From contig NZ_CP082780.1 of the NCBI RefSeq assembly GCF_019915265.1, positions 992,001-1,056,000 of the forward strand: DNA of 64,000 bases. The letters run 5' to 3'. Below the pieces are notes generated by a model, which was not told where the DNA came from, searched no databases, and saw nothing but the letters and a program-made list of their open reading frames with translations. Both the position numbers and the translations under genes were made by a program. This DNA is from Bacillus aquiflavi. GTDB taxonomy: Bacteria > Bacillota > Bacilli > Bacillales > Cytobacillaceae. Below are positions 41,538 to 49,489 of the stretch, piece by piece (positions within the stretch are counted from its first letter, which is position 1; every line of letters begins with the position of its first letter).

Positions 41538-42596
41538 TTATATTTTAAAATTAAATTTGATAATGCCAGCCTCTTTTGCAGAATTGAAAATGATAAGGAC
41601 TAAAGGTCCAATGAAGAACCCAAATATATTAAAGAGTTTTAATCCTATATACATTGCAATTAAGGTCGCTAATGGTGAAAGTCCTATCTGACTGCCCATT
41701 ACTTTTGGTTCAACTGTGCGACGAATAATTAATAAAATTGCTGCTAAAATGGCTAATTTTGTTCCTAATACAATATCCCCAGTGAAAAAGTGGTACAGGG
41801 ACCAAGGGCCTAATATTACAATTGAACCGATAATCGGTATAACATCAATAATCCAAATGATTAATGACATAATCAGGGCAATATCAGGGGAAATTAAAAA
41901 CAAACCGATTAAAGACACGATAAAAATAATAATGCTGACTAAAAGTTGCGCTTTACAAAATCCGAATATGACATAGGAAAGCCGGGATGTCATAAAATGT
42001 ACTTTATCAGCAGTTTTATCTGTTAAATGATTGAATATTCCTTCTTTTAGCCTTGGTAAATCTAGTAAAAATAAAAATAATGCGATCAAATATACAAGAA
42101 AACTAACTAAATAATTTGGAATATTTGTTAATAATGCTTTAACGTTATCAATATTAACATAAGCAACTAGTTCGTCCTTTATTTTAGTTAAAAAATCTTG
42201 TACTTGTTTACTAATCTCATTAACTAAATCTTGAGGTAAATCTTGCAGGGCAGTTGATAAGTTTGTTTCAAATTTAAGCCATGCTTTCATGAGATCATTA
42301 AAGTAATGAGGGGAATTCTCCACAAGCTTAATTACTTCTGCAACTACTTTTGTTGTCACAAAAAAACCGGAAAATCCGATAAAACAACTAAAGATTAAAA
42401 AGACAATTAAAACCGATAGATGCCGTTTCATTTTTGCTTTTTCTTGTAATAAATTTACAAGAGGGTTGAGAAATAAAGCAGTAATAAGAGCCAAAATAAT
42501 TGGAACTGATACCGGCAGTATGAAGATCATTAAAACGGCAATACTAATTATGGTAATGATAATAATCATTGATCGTTTTGATAAAAAACCAGACAA
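41538..42596 (-). CDS. AI-2E family membrane transporter
   Basis: 352 aa from TTG 42596 (MSGFLSKRSMIIIITIISIA); AAAGGAG with 7-nt spacing fixes this start, inside a longer frame that opens at 42617. Hydrophobic helices at both ends flank a central soluble stretch (about 85-150), the layout of the AI-2E/PerM/TerC-like family (PF01594). C-terminal helices hold WIIDVIPIIGSIVILGPWSL and PKVMGSQIGLSPLATLIAMY, both typical. Substrate unknown; members include quorum-signal exporters and Na+/H+ antiporters. Confidence 0.87.
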   Translation of the reverse strand: MSGFLSKRSMIIIITIISIAVLMIFILPVSVPIILALITALFLNPLVNLLQEKAKMKRHLSVLIVFLIFSCFIGFSGFFVTTKVVAEVIKLVENSPHYFNDLMKAWLKFETNLSTALQDLPQDLVNEISKQVQDFLTKIKDELVAYVNIDNVKALLTNIPNYLVSFLVYLIALFLFLLDLPRLKEGIFNHLTDKTADKVHFMTSRLSYVIFGFCKAQLLVSIIIFIVSLIGLFLISPDIALIMSLIIWIIDVIPIIGSIVILGPWSLYHFFTGDIVLGTKLAILAAILLIIRRTVEPKVMGSQIGLSPLATLIAMYIGLKLFNIFGFFIGPLVLIIFNSAKEAGIIKFNFKI

Positions 42597-42752
42597 TGCA
42601 GAACTCCTTTCTATCATAAAAAAAGAACGGTTGATTTTAAAAAAATTGCATTTTATAAATTAAATTATAATATGATTCCAGTACAATAAACAATAAAAAA
42701 ATAAATTAATTATAAATTTAACTGCAAAGTCTAGTACTTCTATCATTCATAA

Positions 42753-42786
42753 AAGCTCAAAGCGCATAAAAAAACGCTTTGAGCTT
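42753..42786. terminator. Hairpin upstream of repeat copy C
   Basis: Perfect 12-bp stem AAGCTCAAAGCG / CGCTTTGAGCTT, 10-nt A-rich loop. It may terminate ylbA transcription (minus strand) after the repeat element. Confidence 0.5.
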
Positions 42787-42820
42787 GTAGACAAAGTCAA
42801 TATTGTAATCGATTTCCGCT

Positions 42821-42931
42821 AAACTAGTTGAAAACGCTTGTCAATCGAGGCACGTAGTACGAGGCGAAAAGCGAATTGAACATTATCTTTCATTAAGTTC
42901 TACGAAGAATCCGCGTTTGTCAACAGCCTGA
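42821..42931 (+). repeat. Dispersed intergenic repeat element, copy C
   Basis: AACTAGTTGAAAACGCTTGT opens it; GGCACGTAGTACGAGGCG and GCGAATTGAACA follow; it ends GCGTTTGTCAACAGCCTG. It is preceded by GTAGACAAAGTCAA, a sequence also adjoining copies E and G. Confidence 0.75.
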
Positions 42932-42965
42932 GAGCACATTTTTTTCCGCTTTACCTGTAGTTCAT

Positions 42966-43325
42966 TTATTGTACGATAGATTCGATTTTCTTTTTAATAT
43001 CGGATAAAATTGACTCGCACTGCTTTACAAGTGAATTTGGAAATTGTTCTTCATCACCATATTCAACCCCATGAGGATAATAATGTTTACCTAACAATGG
43101 AGTCATCAGCTCAATAACAGCTTTATGCGCGCCGACATCACCCTCAACGGCATAACCTTGGATACGAAGATAAAATACTCCTTCTTTTAATTCAAACTTT
43201 TTGTCATAAGTAACACGCTCATAATCCCATTGTTCTTCTCTAATAATTCCATGCTCATACATAAGATCATCTAAACGGCCTAAGTCGACCTTAACTCCTT
43301 CTAAACCGATTTTTTCAAACTTCAT
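42966..43325 (-). CDS. ylbA: YugN-family protein YlbA
   Basis: 119 aa, soluble, mixed alpha/beta; MKFEKIGLEGVKVDLGRLDD and FYLRIQGYAVEGDVG are characteristic of the YugN-like family to which YlbA belongs. GGAGGGG precedes the ATG. It sits between the cta cluster and ylbB, as in B. subtilis. Function unknown. Confidence 0.83.
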   Translation of the reverse strand: MKFEKIGLEGVKVDLGRLDDLMYEHGIIREEQWDYERVTYDKKFELKEGVFYLRIQGYAVEGDVGAHKAVIELMTPLLGKHYYPHGVEYGDEEQFPNSLVKQCESILSDIKKKIESIVQ

Positions 43326-43624
43326 TATTACCCCTCCTAAAACATTACTGACACTCTTACTTTTGTTTTATAAGAAGAAATTTTTCAAATTTAATAATAG
43401 TAAAAAAACACGTAAGTTGCAATGTATACATGAGGAAACAAAATTGATTAAATTTTATTACAATATTTTTTGAAGTCATTATGCTTAGTTAAAAAGATGT
43501 ATAAATAAGTGATAAATGGATATTCTACATAAATGTTAAGGACCTTCTATAGTTCATTCTGCTTAAATAAAAGCTGTATGGATTTGTTAAGGTAAGAAAT
43601 ATATTCTGAAGGAGGAATGTTTTA

Positions 43625-44050
43625 ATGGAAAAAATAAAAGACATTATGACAGATGATGTTGAGTCATGCTCTTTGTTAGACAATGTTTATGAAGTAGCAC
43701 AAAAAATGAAGCAATTAAATGTCGGAGCTATTCCAATTGTTGATAATGAAAAGCTTGTCGGAATGATAACGGACCGAGATATTGTGTTACGTTGTATCGC
43801 TGAAAAACAACCACCTTCATCAAAAGTTGAAGAAATTATGAGTGATCAATTATTTACTGTTACGCCTGAAACGTCTACTCAAGAAGCAGTACGGATAATG
43901 GCAGAACAACAAGTGCGTCGTTTACCAGTTGTTGAAGGGGAAAAATTGGTCGGAATTGTTTCATTAGGTGATTTTGCTGTAAGGCAATTAACAGATGATC
44001 AAGCAAAAGAAGCTTTGTCAGAAATATCAGAGTCTGAAGCGCAACATTAA
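43625..44050 (+). CDS. ylbB: CBS-domain protein YlbB
   Basis: 141 aa forming one Bateman module: CBS1 (about 1-60, IMTDDVESCSLLDNVYEVAQ and GMITDRDIVLR) and CBS2 (about 70-128, EIMSDQLFTVTPETS and GIVSLGDFAVRQ). Such modules bind adenosyl ligands as energy sensors. No effector domain is attached, so the partner is unknown. GAAGGAGG ribosome site. Monocistronic with its own terminator. Confidence 0.92.
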   Translation: MEKIKDIMTDDVESCSLLDNVYEVAQKMKQLNVGAIPIVDNEKLVGMITDRDIVLRCIAEKQPPSSKVEEIMSDQLFTVTPETSTQEAVRIMAEQQVRRLPVVEGEKLVGIVSLGDFAVRQLTDDQAKEALSEISESEAQH

Positions 44051-44059
44051 AGGATTTTT

Positions 44060-44090
44060 GAGGAATTGGCAAGTGCTAATTCCTCTTTTA
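44060..44090 (+). terminator. Terminator of ylbB
   Basis: GAGGAATTGGC / GCTAATTCCTC stem followed by TTTTA. Confidence 0.82.
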
Positions 44091-44186
44091 CGTTCATCCA
44101 TGAATAGGAAAAAATAAGGAAATTTTTGAACAGTTATTAATTAGACGTCTTTATCATATATAAGTAAACTATATATCTATTTCAAA

Positions 44187-44633
44187 TTAAAATAATGGTT
44201 GTTTGAAGCCGTTTATTCTTGCGATAATTGCAATCTGTCCGACATGATAAGCTTCATGAGTATACACATGATGAAACAACCAATGTAATGTCGGTTTTGA
44301 AGGTGGAATCCAACCATCAGAAAAGGTTGGAACGTCTACTATTTCATTAAGCTGATCGAAAGCTAATGTTTTTAATATGTTATCAGTACGTTTTCTTATT
44401 TTTATATATCCATTTAATATTTCTGTAGATGTGCTATGTTCGTTAATAGTTAGAATTTCATTGTTTTTAAAACCGATTTTATTTACCCAAAAATCTTCAC
44501 TAGTTGAAATATGTGAAATAATCCAGGCAATACTATTTGGATAATAAGCAGTGCTTCTATACCAATCATTTTCATTAAGACTTTTTAAATAGGGAATTAA
44601 TGTTTTTCTAAGGTCATTACGATAAGGAAACAT
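44187..44633 (-). CDS. DinB-family putative metalloenzyme
   Basis: 148-aa four-helix bundle of the DinB/YfiT superfamily. Likely metal ligands are the His in IAWIISHISTSEDFW (about residue 40) and the HxxxH of YTHEAYHVGQIAI near the C-terminus. Some superfamily members use bacillithiol or mycothiol; the substrate here is unknown. The gene is not part of the B. subtilis ylb order and is probably a local insertion between ylbB and ylbC. The ribosome site AAAGGATG is unusually far (about 14 nt) from the ATG. Confidence 0.8.
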   Translation of the reverse strand: MFPYRNDLRKTLIPYLKSLNENDWYRSTAYYPNSIAWIISHISTSEDFWVNKIGFKNNEILTINEHSTSTEILNGYIKIRKRTDNILKTLAFDQLNEIVDVPTFSDGWIPPSKPTLHWLFHHVYTHEAYHVGQIAIIARINGFKQPLF

Positions 44634-44949
44634 ATATTAATATCATCCTTTCTCTGTTTAAAACAGGAAAAATTTAATAAAAATAATTATTGCAAAAATA
44701 TAAGATTTAGACGATTAATCGTATTTAAAGAGAATGTAAATGGCATAGTTTTTTTTATACAGTTAACTAGTTTAAAATAACTTTTGTCATACATCAGTTA
44801 TCTAATTAGAGCCTAAAAGAAAAAGGTTTCTTGATTTCATTCATTTACATAAAAAAATAAGCATAAAATATAAAAATAAAACATTAAGATGATATAATAA
44901 TTTTAGCTTATTTTCATATAATGATACAAAAAAGAGAGGAGGCTACCCT
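44634..44949. other. Intergenic region upstream of ylbC
   Basis: AT-rich, about 315 bp. A TATAAT at about 44894 is the only obvious promoter-like element, with no good -35 hexamer. No gene or repeat seen. Confidence 0.35.
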
Positions 44950-46014
44950 CTGCGTACACTTTTTAGAATTATTTTTTTAGTAACGATCATATTTATTTTT
45001 GGTTTTTATTTAACTGATCTTAAAGAAGAGAACAATGACGTCTTAGTTAAAGAAAATACTTCACTAGAAATAGATCATTCAATTAACAATGAAGATAAAT
45101 TAAAAATGTCGGGAAAAGAACGCCCGAACGAGGGTATTTCTCTTTTTATTGGCCAAGGCGCAAATGAATTAGAAGGAAAGTTTGGGAAGCCAGATCGGAT
45201 TGATACTTCTGTATATGGTTATGATTGGTGGATTTATAATAAAACAAACAGCAAGTACTTACAGGTCGGAGTGGAACAAGGCAAAGTCGTGACAGTTTAT
45301 GTGATCGGAGAAGATGTCGATATTTCTCCTTTTAAAATAGGACAACCCGTTGAAGAAATTTATTCCTCTATTTTAATCGAAACGGAGATTCCTTTTGAAC
45401 TTAATGACAGCTCATACAGATTTGAGCTGTCAGAAGAGGACATGAATGTTCGTCCACTTATTCGCCTTGGAGATATATTCGTTCAATTATATTTTGATAA
45501 GTTTAGTGGGACTTTATCAAGTGTTCGTTTTTTAGACGGGCCAACTCTTGTAAAGCACCGCCCATATGAACTCATTTATCGAGGAGAATTATTTGATGCA
45601 GGTTCTGTAGATGGTGATGAATGGGCACAAGCAGAAGAGGGCAGTAAAAAACAGATTTTTGATCTAACTAACATTATTAGACAACGATTCGATCTTAATC
45701 CGCTTTACTGGGATGAAAAAACAGCAAATGTTGCTTATATGCACAGTAAAGATATGTATGATAGTAATTATTTCTCTCATAATTCGCCTAATAATGGTAG
45801 CGTTGCTGATCGCTTAGATACTGCTGAAGTTTTTTATAAGACGGCTGGTGAAAATATTGCTGCTCACTATATTGATGGTCCAGCGGTTGTTGAGGGATGG
45901 CTTAACAGTAAAGGACACCGTGAAACAATGTTAAATGATAAATTCACACATATTGGTATCGGTATTTATAAAAAATATTATACACAAAACTTTATTCAAG
46001 CATGGGTAGAGTAG
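44950..46014 (+). CDS. ylbC: YlbC: CAP-associated domain plus SCP/PR1 domain, probable CTG start
   Basis: Membrane-anchored secreted protein. The region from 45106 lacks a membrane anchor and ribosome site, but the same frame is open upstream, and a CTG at 44950 lies 7 nt after a perfect AGGAGG (44937-44942). From there it encodes RTLFRIIFLVTIIFIFGFYL, a signal anchor, giving 354 aa. The middle is a CAP-associated N-terminal domain (GQGANELEGKFGKPDRIDTS), and the end a CAP/SCP domain (HSKDMYDSNYFSHNSP, AGENIAAHY, GHRETMLNDKFTHIGIG). Function in Bacillus is unknown. A repeat element and terminator follow. Confidence 0.85.
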   Translation: MRTLFRIIFLVTIIFIFGFYLTDLKEENNDVLVKENTSLEIDHSINNEDKLKMSGKERPNEGISLFIGQGANELEGKFGKPDRIDTSVYGYDWWIYNKTNSKYLQVGVEQGKVVTVYVIGEDVDISPFKIGQPVEEIYSSILIETEIPFELNDSSYRFELSEEDMNVRPLIRLGDIFVQLYFDKFSGTLSSVRFLDGPTLVKHRPYELIYRGELFDAGSVDGDEWAQAEEGSKKQIFDLTNIIRQRFDLNPLYWDEKTANVAYMHSKDMYDSNYFSHNSPNNGSVADRLDTAEVFYKTAGENIAAHYIDGPAVVEGWLNSKGHRETMLNDKFTHIGIGIYKKYYTQNFIQAWVE

Positions 46015-46047
46015 AGATTTGAACTTAGGTTTGAAGCAATTTTCCTA

Positions 46048-46160
46048 AAGATTGGTTGAAAACGCTTGTCAGACGAGGAATGCAATATATGTGTAAGCGA
46101 ATAGAACAGCCGTTTATAAGCTTACAAATTAGAAATGCAAGCGTTTGTTAACAGGTCTGG
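46048..46160 (+). repeat. Dispersed intergenic repeat element, copy D
   Basis: Starts AAGATTGGTTGAAAACGCTT, contains GTAAGCGAATAGAACAGCCG and ends GCAAGCGTTTGTTAACAGGT plus CTGG. It lies directly between ylbC and its terminator. Confidence 0.7.
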
Positions 46161-46161
46161 A

Positions 46162-46190
46162 ACTTAGACTTTTCACCTAAGTTTTTTTCT
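46162..46190 (+). terminator. Terminator after repeat copy D
   Basis: ACTTAG / CTAAGT stem followed by TTTTTTCTTTT. Confidence 0.7.
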
Positions 46191-46276
46191 TTTAAAGAGA
46201 CTGAAGGCTCACTTTTCTTTTCGTTTCACATATGATAACTATATAGGCGACAGTATCAATCTGAGGTGAAAAAACA

Positions 46277-46684
46277 ATGAGCAAGCAAAAAAAACTTCAT
46301 CCATCTGTAAAAAAATTCAAAAATTTTGTTCAAAACAATCCAAAGATTATTCAAGAAGTACGAAATGGTCATTCCACTTGGCAAGAGCTTTATGAGGAGT
46401 GGTATTTACTTGGAGAAGAGGATCCAAGGTGGGACATGTTTAGAAATGAACATACTGTTACAGAGGAGAAGGAAGAGAAAAAATCAGATTTGATATCACA
46501 AGTAATGGGACTGCTAAAAAAAATAGATCCTAATCAAATGCAGGAACAGCTTCAAAATGTAAGTAAAACACTTGGCGCAATTCAAGGAGTGATCGCACAG
46601 TTTCAAGGAAATAAGGGGGAGCAAACTGAAGAAAAATCGAATTCGGATAATGAACAGCCGCGTCACCGTTTTTTTATTTCGTAA
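46277..46684 (+). CDS. ylbD: YlbD-like coat-associated protein
   Basis: 135 aa, charged. N-terminal LHPSVKKFKNFVQNNPKIIQ and WQELYEEWYLLGEEDPRW match the YlbD family (putative spore coat protein). The second half is a Lys/Gln-rich helix (MGLLKKIDPNQMQEQLQNVS). GAGGTG ribosome site. Followed by ylbE after 26 bp, probably one transcript. Confidence 0.85.
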   Translation: MSKQKKLHPSVKKFKNFVQNNPKIIQEVRNGHSTWQELYEEWYLLGEEDPRWDMFRNEHTVTEEKEEKKSDLISQVMGLLKKIDPNQMQEQLQNVSKTLGAIQGVIAQFQGNKGEQTEEKSNSDNEQPRHRFFIS

Positions 46685-46710
46685 AGATTAATAAAGGAGT
46701 TTTTTTTTAT

Positions 46711-46947
46711 ATGAGGACTGACGTTTTAGAGTATTTAAATAACCAACAGGAACTAAAGCAATTTGTCCGCGCTCAACCTTTTTGGTACCGCAAATTAACA
46801 AGAAATCCTCTTGATGTTGAAAAGCTAGAAATCGCTGCTTTACATTATTACAAAAAAACAATTCCTCATAAAGTTGAAAAATTTTCAAGCGGGATTCAAA
46901 TGGTTTCCATGATGATGAATATGTTTCAGGCAATGAATTCAAAGTAG
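46711..46947 (+). CDS. ylbE: YlbE-like protein
   Basis: 78 aa. FVRAQPFWYRKLTRNPLDVE is the conserved core of the YlbE family, followed by ALHYYKKTIPHKVEKFSSGI. ATG with AAAGGAG upstream. Cytoplasmic; function unknown. Order ylbD-ylbE as in B. subtilis. A hairpin follows at once. Confidence 0.85.
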   Translation: MRTDVLEYLNNQQELKQFVRAQPFWYRKLTRNPLDVEKLEIAALHYYKKTIPHKVEKFSSGIQMVSMMMNMFQAMNSK

Positions 46948-46980
46948 GGAGTATTCTCAACAAATACGAGAATGCTCCCT
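46948..46980 (+). terminator. Terminator-like hairpin, first of two copies
   Basis: GGGAGTATTCTC / GAGAATGCTCCC directly after ylbE. Its right part, ATACGAGAATGCTCCCTT, is repeated exactly on the far side of repeat copy E (47154-47171), where it forms a second hairpin (AAGGGAG..CTCCCTT) followed by ATTTTATT. Confidence 0.75.
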
Positions 46981-47107
46981 TCAGACTGTTGACAAACGCT
47001 TGATTCTTCGTTATTTGCCCTTCATTGTAAGCTCATGAACGGCTGTTCTATTCGCTTCCGCCTCGTGCTGCGTGCCTCGACTGACAAGCGTTATTCAATC
47101 AGTCTGA
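46981..47107 (-). repeat. Dispersed intergenic repeat element, copy E
   Basis: Minus-strand copy bounded by TCAGACTGTTGACAAACGCT at the left and TTATTCAATCAGTCTGA at the right, with GTTCTATTCGCTTCCGCCTC inside (reverse of the GAGGCGGAAGCGA core). It is flanked by exact 18-bp direct repeats (46964-46981 and 47154-47171) derived from the ylbE terminator. Confidence 0.8.
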
Positions 47108-47273
47108 AGAAATGAATTCAAGTCTTGACTTTGTCTATAATCTATAAGGGAGTATACGAGAATGCTCCCTTATTTTATTGTGTCATCCTCCTGTTATTAA
47201 AATTTCATACAGCAATTCAAATTGATAAAAAAGGAACAGTCTGTAAACAATAAAACGAACAGGAGGGATTTTT

Positions 47274-47693
47274 ATGAGAAGTAATAAAATGTTTTATCTA
47301 TTTCTTTTAATCATATTATTGACAGCATGCCGAAGAGATTTACCAGAGCCCGAAGTAAAGAATTTTAAAAATATGAGTCTGTTGCAAAGTATTCCAGTGT
47401 ATCATCCTCAAACAATAGAACAAGAACAATTTTATGTTCATCATTATGTCAAGGGAAGAAACTTATATGTAGAATGTATTGTTAAAGGCATTTCCTTTAG
47501 ATCGGATAATCATGATAAAAAAAGAGGCAAAATATTGCTATATGTTGATGGTAAAAAAGTCAAAGAAATAAAGTCAGCTGCCTTTATTATAAAAGGATTA
47601 TCGTTAGGTAATCATCGCATAAAATTAGAAATTGTAAGCCCAAATAATAAAACTTATCATTTAACAAAGGAGTTTTATGTAACAATTGCTTAA
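47274..47693 (+). CDS. Predicted lipoprotein of unknown function
   Basis: 139 aa. Signal peptide with lipobox LTAC (Cys about 19), then a basic domain with a beta-rich C-terminus (GKILLYVDGKKVKEIKSAAF, GNHRIKLEIVSPNN) resembling a small immunoglobulin-like fold. AGGAGGG precedes the ATG. It lies between ylbE and ylbF. I do not recognise the family. Confidence 0.7.
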   Translation: MRSNKMFYLFLLIILLTACRRDLPEPEVKNFKNMSLLQSIPVYHPQTIEQEQFYVHHYVKGRNLYVECIVKGISFRSDNHDKKRGKILLYVDGKKVKEIKSAAFIIKGLSLGNHRIKLEIVSPNNKTYHLTKEFYVTIA

Positions 47694-47755
47694 GAAACAC
47701 TTCATTCGCATTCGCCGGATCAAACGTGATAAAATAAGATTCGGAGGTGAGCCTA

Positions 47756-48199
47756 TTGCTTGCTACAACAGAAAGAGTTGAAATATTAGATGAAGCTGAA
47801 GCATTAGCAAAGATGATTTTGCAATCTAAGACTGTTGAATTTTATTTAGATTGTTTTTATAAATTAAAAAATAATAAACAAGCGCAAAAAAAAATTAAAG
47901 AGTTTGTAAAAATAAAGGAACAATATGAAGAGGTACAACGTTTTGGTAAATACCATCCTGACTATAAATTTGTTATGAATAATATTCGCCAAGTAAAACG
48001 AGAAATGGATCTGGACGAAGATGTGGCGAACTTTAAAAAGGCAGAGACAGAATTACAAATGCTCTTAGACGATATTAGTAAGATAATCGGCAAGTCAATC
48101 TCAGAGCATGTTAAAGTTCCTACTGGAAATCCTTATTTTGATCATGTCTCAAGCTGTGGCGGCGGTTGTGGAGCCGGAGGAAGTTGTGGTTGCTCATAG
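47756..48199 (+). CDS. ylbF: YlbF/RicF, subunit of the RicAFT (Y) complex
   Basis: 147 aa from TTG 47756 (GGAGGTGA about 5 nt upstream). YlbF_YmcA helical domain (RFGKYHPDYKFVMNNIRQVK), then HVKVPTGNPYFDHVSSCGGG and the cysteine-rich tail CGAGGSCGC. With YmcA and YaaT it forms the RicAFT complex, which carries Fe-S clusters bound in part by these cysteines, directs RNase Y-dependent mRNA maturation, and influences competence, biofilm and sporulation. rnjA lies in the same window, but the partners are elsewhere. Confidence 0.93.
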   Translation: MLATTERVEILDEAEALAKMILQSKTVEFYLDCFYKLKNNKQAQKKIKEFVKIKEQYEEVQRFGKYHPDYKFVMNNIRQVKREMDLDEDVANFKKAETELQMLLDDISKIIGKSISEHVKVPTGNPYFDHVSSCGGGCGAGGSCGCS

Positions 48200-48263
48200 C
48201 ATTGCAACTAAATATTCTCTTATGTTAAAATAAATTAAATTATGATACGTTAGGGGAAAAATA

Positions 48264-48542
48264 ATGATATTTAGTCAGCGGCAAGGCGTGATTGTTTGGC
48301 TTTATACACTTAAGCAGGCAAAAATGCTAAGGAGATTCGGAAATGTTCACTACGTTTCAAAACGATTAAAGTATGTCGTTCTATATTGCAATCAAGAAGA
48401 CGTCAGCTCAATTATTGCAAAACTGCAGTCATATACGTTTGTAAAAAAAGTAGAGCCATCCTATAAACCGTTTCTAAAAATTAAATATGAAAATTCTAAG
48501 CCTGACAAAGCAAAAGAATACGATTATAAAATGGGAATTTAA
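48264..48542 (+). CDS. ylbG: UPF0298 protein YlbG
   Basis: 92 aa. [20 protein letters not shown] and [20 protein letters not shown] are the conserved YlbG blocks; [20 protein letters not shown] follows. Small cytoplasmic alpha/beta protein of unknown function. GTTAGGGG ribosome site. Last gene before the accessory island; in B. subtilis rsmD (ylbH) would follow directly. Confidence 0.9.
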   Translation: MIFSQRQGVIVWLYTLKQAKMLRRFGNVHYVSKRLKYVVLYCNQEDVSSIIAKLQSYTFVKKVEPSYKPFLKIKYENSKPDKAKEYDYKMGI

Positions 48543-48594
48543 ATTGCTCTTACTTTAGATTTCAAATAAAGTTCGAGATCATAAAAGAGCAGAA

Positions 48595-48658
48595 TAAGTT
48601 CATGAGCTTACAACGAATTAGATGAAAAGAGAATGCAAGTATTTGTCAGCAGTCTGGT
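48595..48658 (+). repeat. Dispersed intergenic repeat element, copy F (3' part only)
   Basis: Retains the consensus right half: AAGTTCATGAGCTTACAACG then GAATGCAAGTATTTGTCAGC and AGTCTGG. The left half is missing. It is again directly followed by a terminator (48660). Confidence 0.65.
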
Positions 48659-48659
48659 G

Positions 48660-48690
48660 CTGTTAGGATGTTTTCCTAACAGTTTTTTTA
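48660..48690 (+). terminator. Terminator upstream of the toxin island
   Basis: CTGTTAGGA / TCCTAACAG stem followed by seven T. Confidence 0.87.
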
Positions 48691-48844
48691 TTTTGGCAAA
48701 TAAACAAAATGGATTATTGTCATGATGAAAGTTAAAAAAGACTAAAAAACCCCTTGAAAATAATAGGATATACATTTACTATTAATATACATGTATAAAA
48801 AAATACTTCTATAGATAAATTTTCTATTAAAAGTGGGTGAAGCC

Positions 48845-49489
48845 ATGAAAATTTTACATGCCCGGGAGATTTATACCGGCATTGAAGTCATTCAACAAAC
48901 ATTGAAAACCACCTATGAACAAGTGAGTGAAATTGAACGTGCTGTTGAAGGAATTATTCAACTAGAAGATTCACTTAAAGGAAAAGGCGGCGAAGCGATT
49001 CGTGCTTTTTTTCAAAACGTACATAAGCCATTTCTCTTATTCCATCAAGCATTCATTACTGATTATGATACAATTTTAGAAGAAATTAAATATTTGCTTC
49101 AAGCGTTTGAACCAGCAGAAGATGGCTTTATTCACGAAAGTTTTTTAGAAAATGATGTCGCGAATGGATTAGATCGTCTTGAGAGACGAGTTACATCGAT
49201 AACGAGTGAAATCAACAATGCAATACATAGTGTACAAGATATCGTCAGCTTGCCACCTATCCAAGCTGATGAAACAATCTCCCATATCAATCAAGCGCGC
49301 CAACATAATCGAATGACGATCGAAAACCTCCATTCCTTTGATGAGCAAGCAACTCGTTTACTTGACCGGATTTTAGATGACTTACTAATGATGACCAGCT
49401 TTATGAAAGAAATAGAAGCGATGACTCAAAGCGGTCAATTGCCAATTTCTCATTACAGTGTATCAAAAATGATGACAAGCGAGGCTTAG
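48845..49489 (+). CDS. LXG-domain polymorphic toxin, N-terminal part (first of two frames)
   Basis: 214 aa from ATG 48845 (GGGTG upstream; an in-frame GTG at 48833 is less likely). All-helical LXG targeting domain, the type VII secretion head of YeeF/YobL-type toxins: EVIQQTLKTTYEQVSEIERA, LKGKGGEAIRAFFQNVHKPF, then ESFLENDVANGLDRLERRV and SLPPIQADETISHINQAR. The frame stops at TAG 49487-49489, which overlaps the GTG of the next frame by one base. Related toxins are single polypeptides, so the split is probably a small indel near 49465-49490. No LXG-partner genes (small WXG-like proteins) are visible upstream. Confidence 0.85.
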   Translation: MKILHAREIYTGIEVIQQTLKTTYEQVSEIERAVEGIIQLEDSLKGKGGEAIRAFFQNVHKPFLLFHQAFITDYDTILEEIKYLLQAFEPAEDGFIHESFLENDVANGLDRLERRVTSITSEINNAIHSVQDIVSLPPIQADETISHINQARQHNRMTIENLHSFDEQATRLLDRILDDLLMMTSFMKEIEAMTQSGQLPISHYSVSKMMTSEA

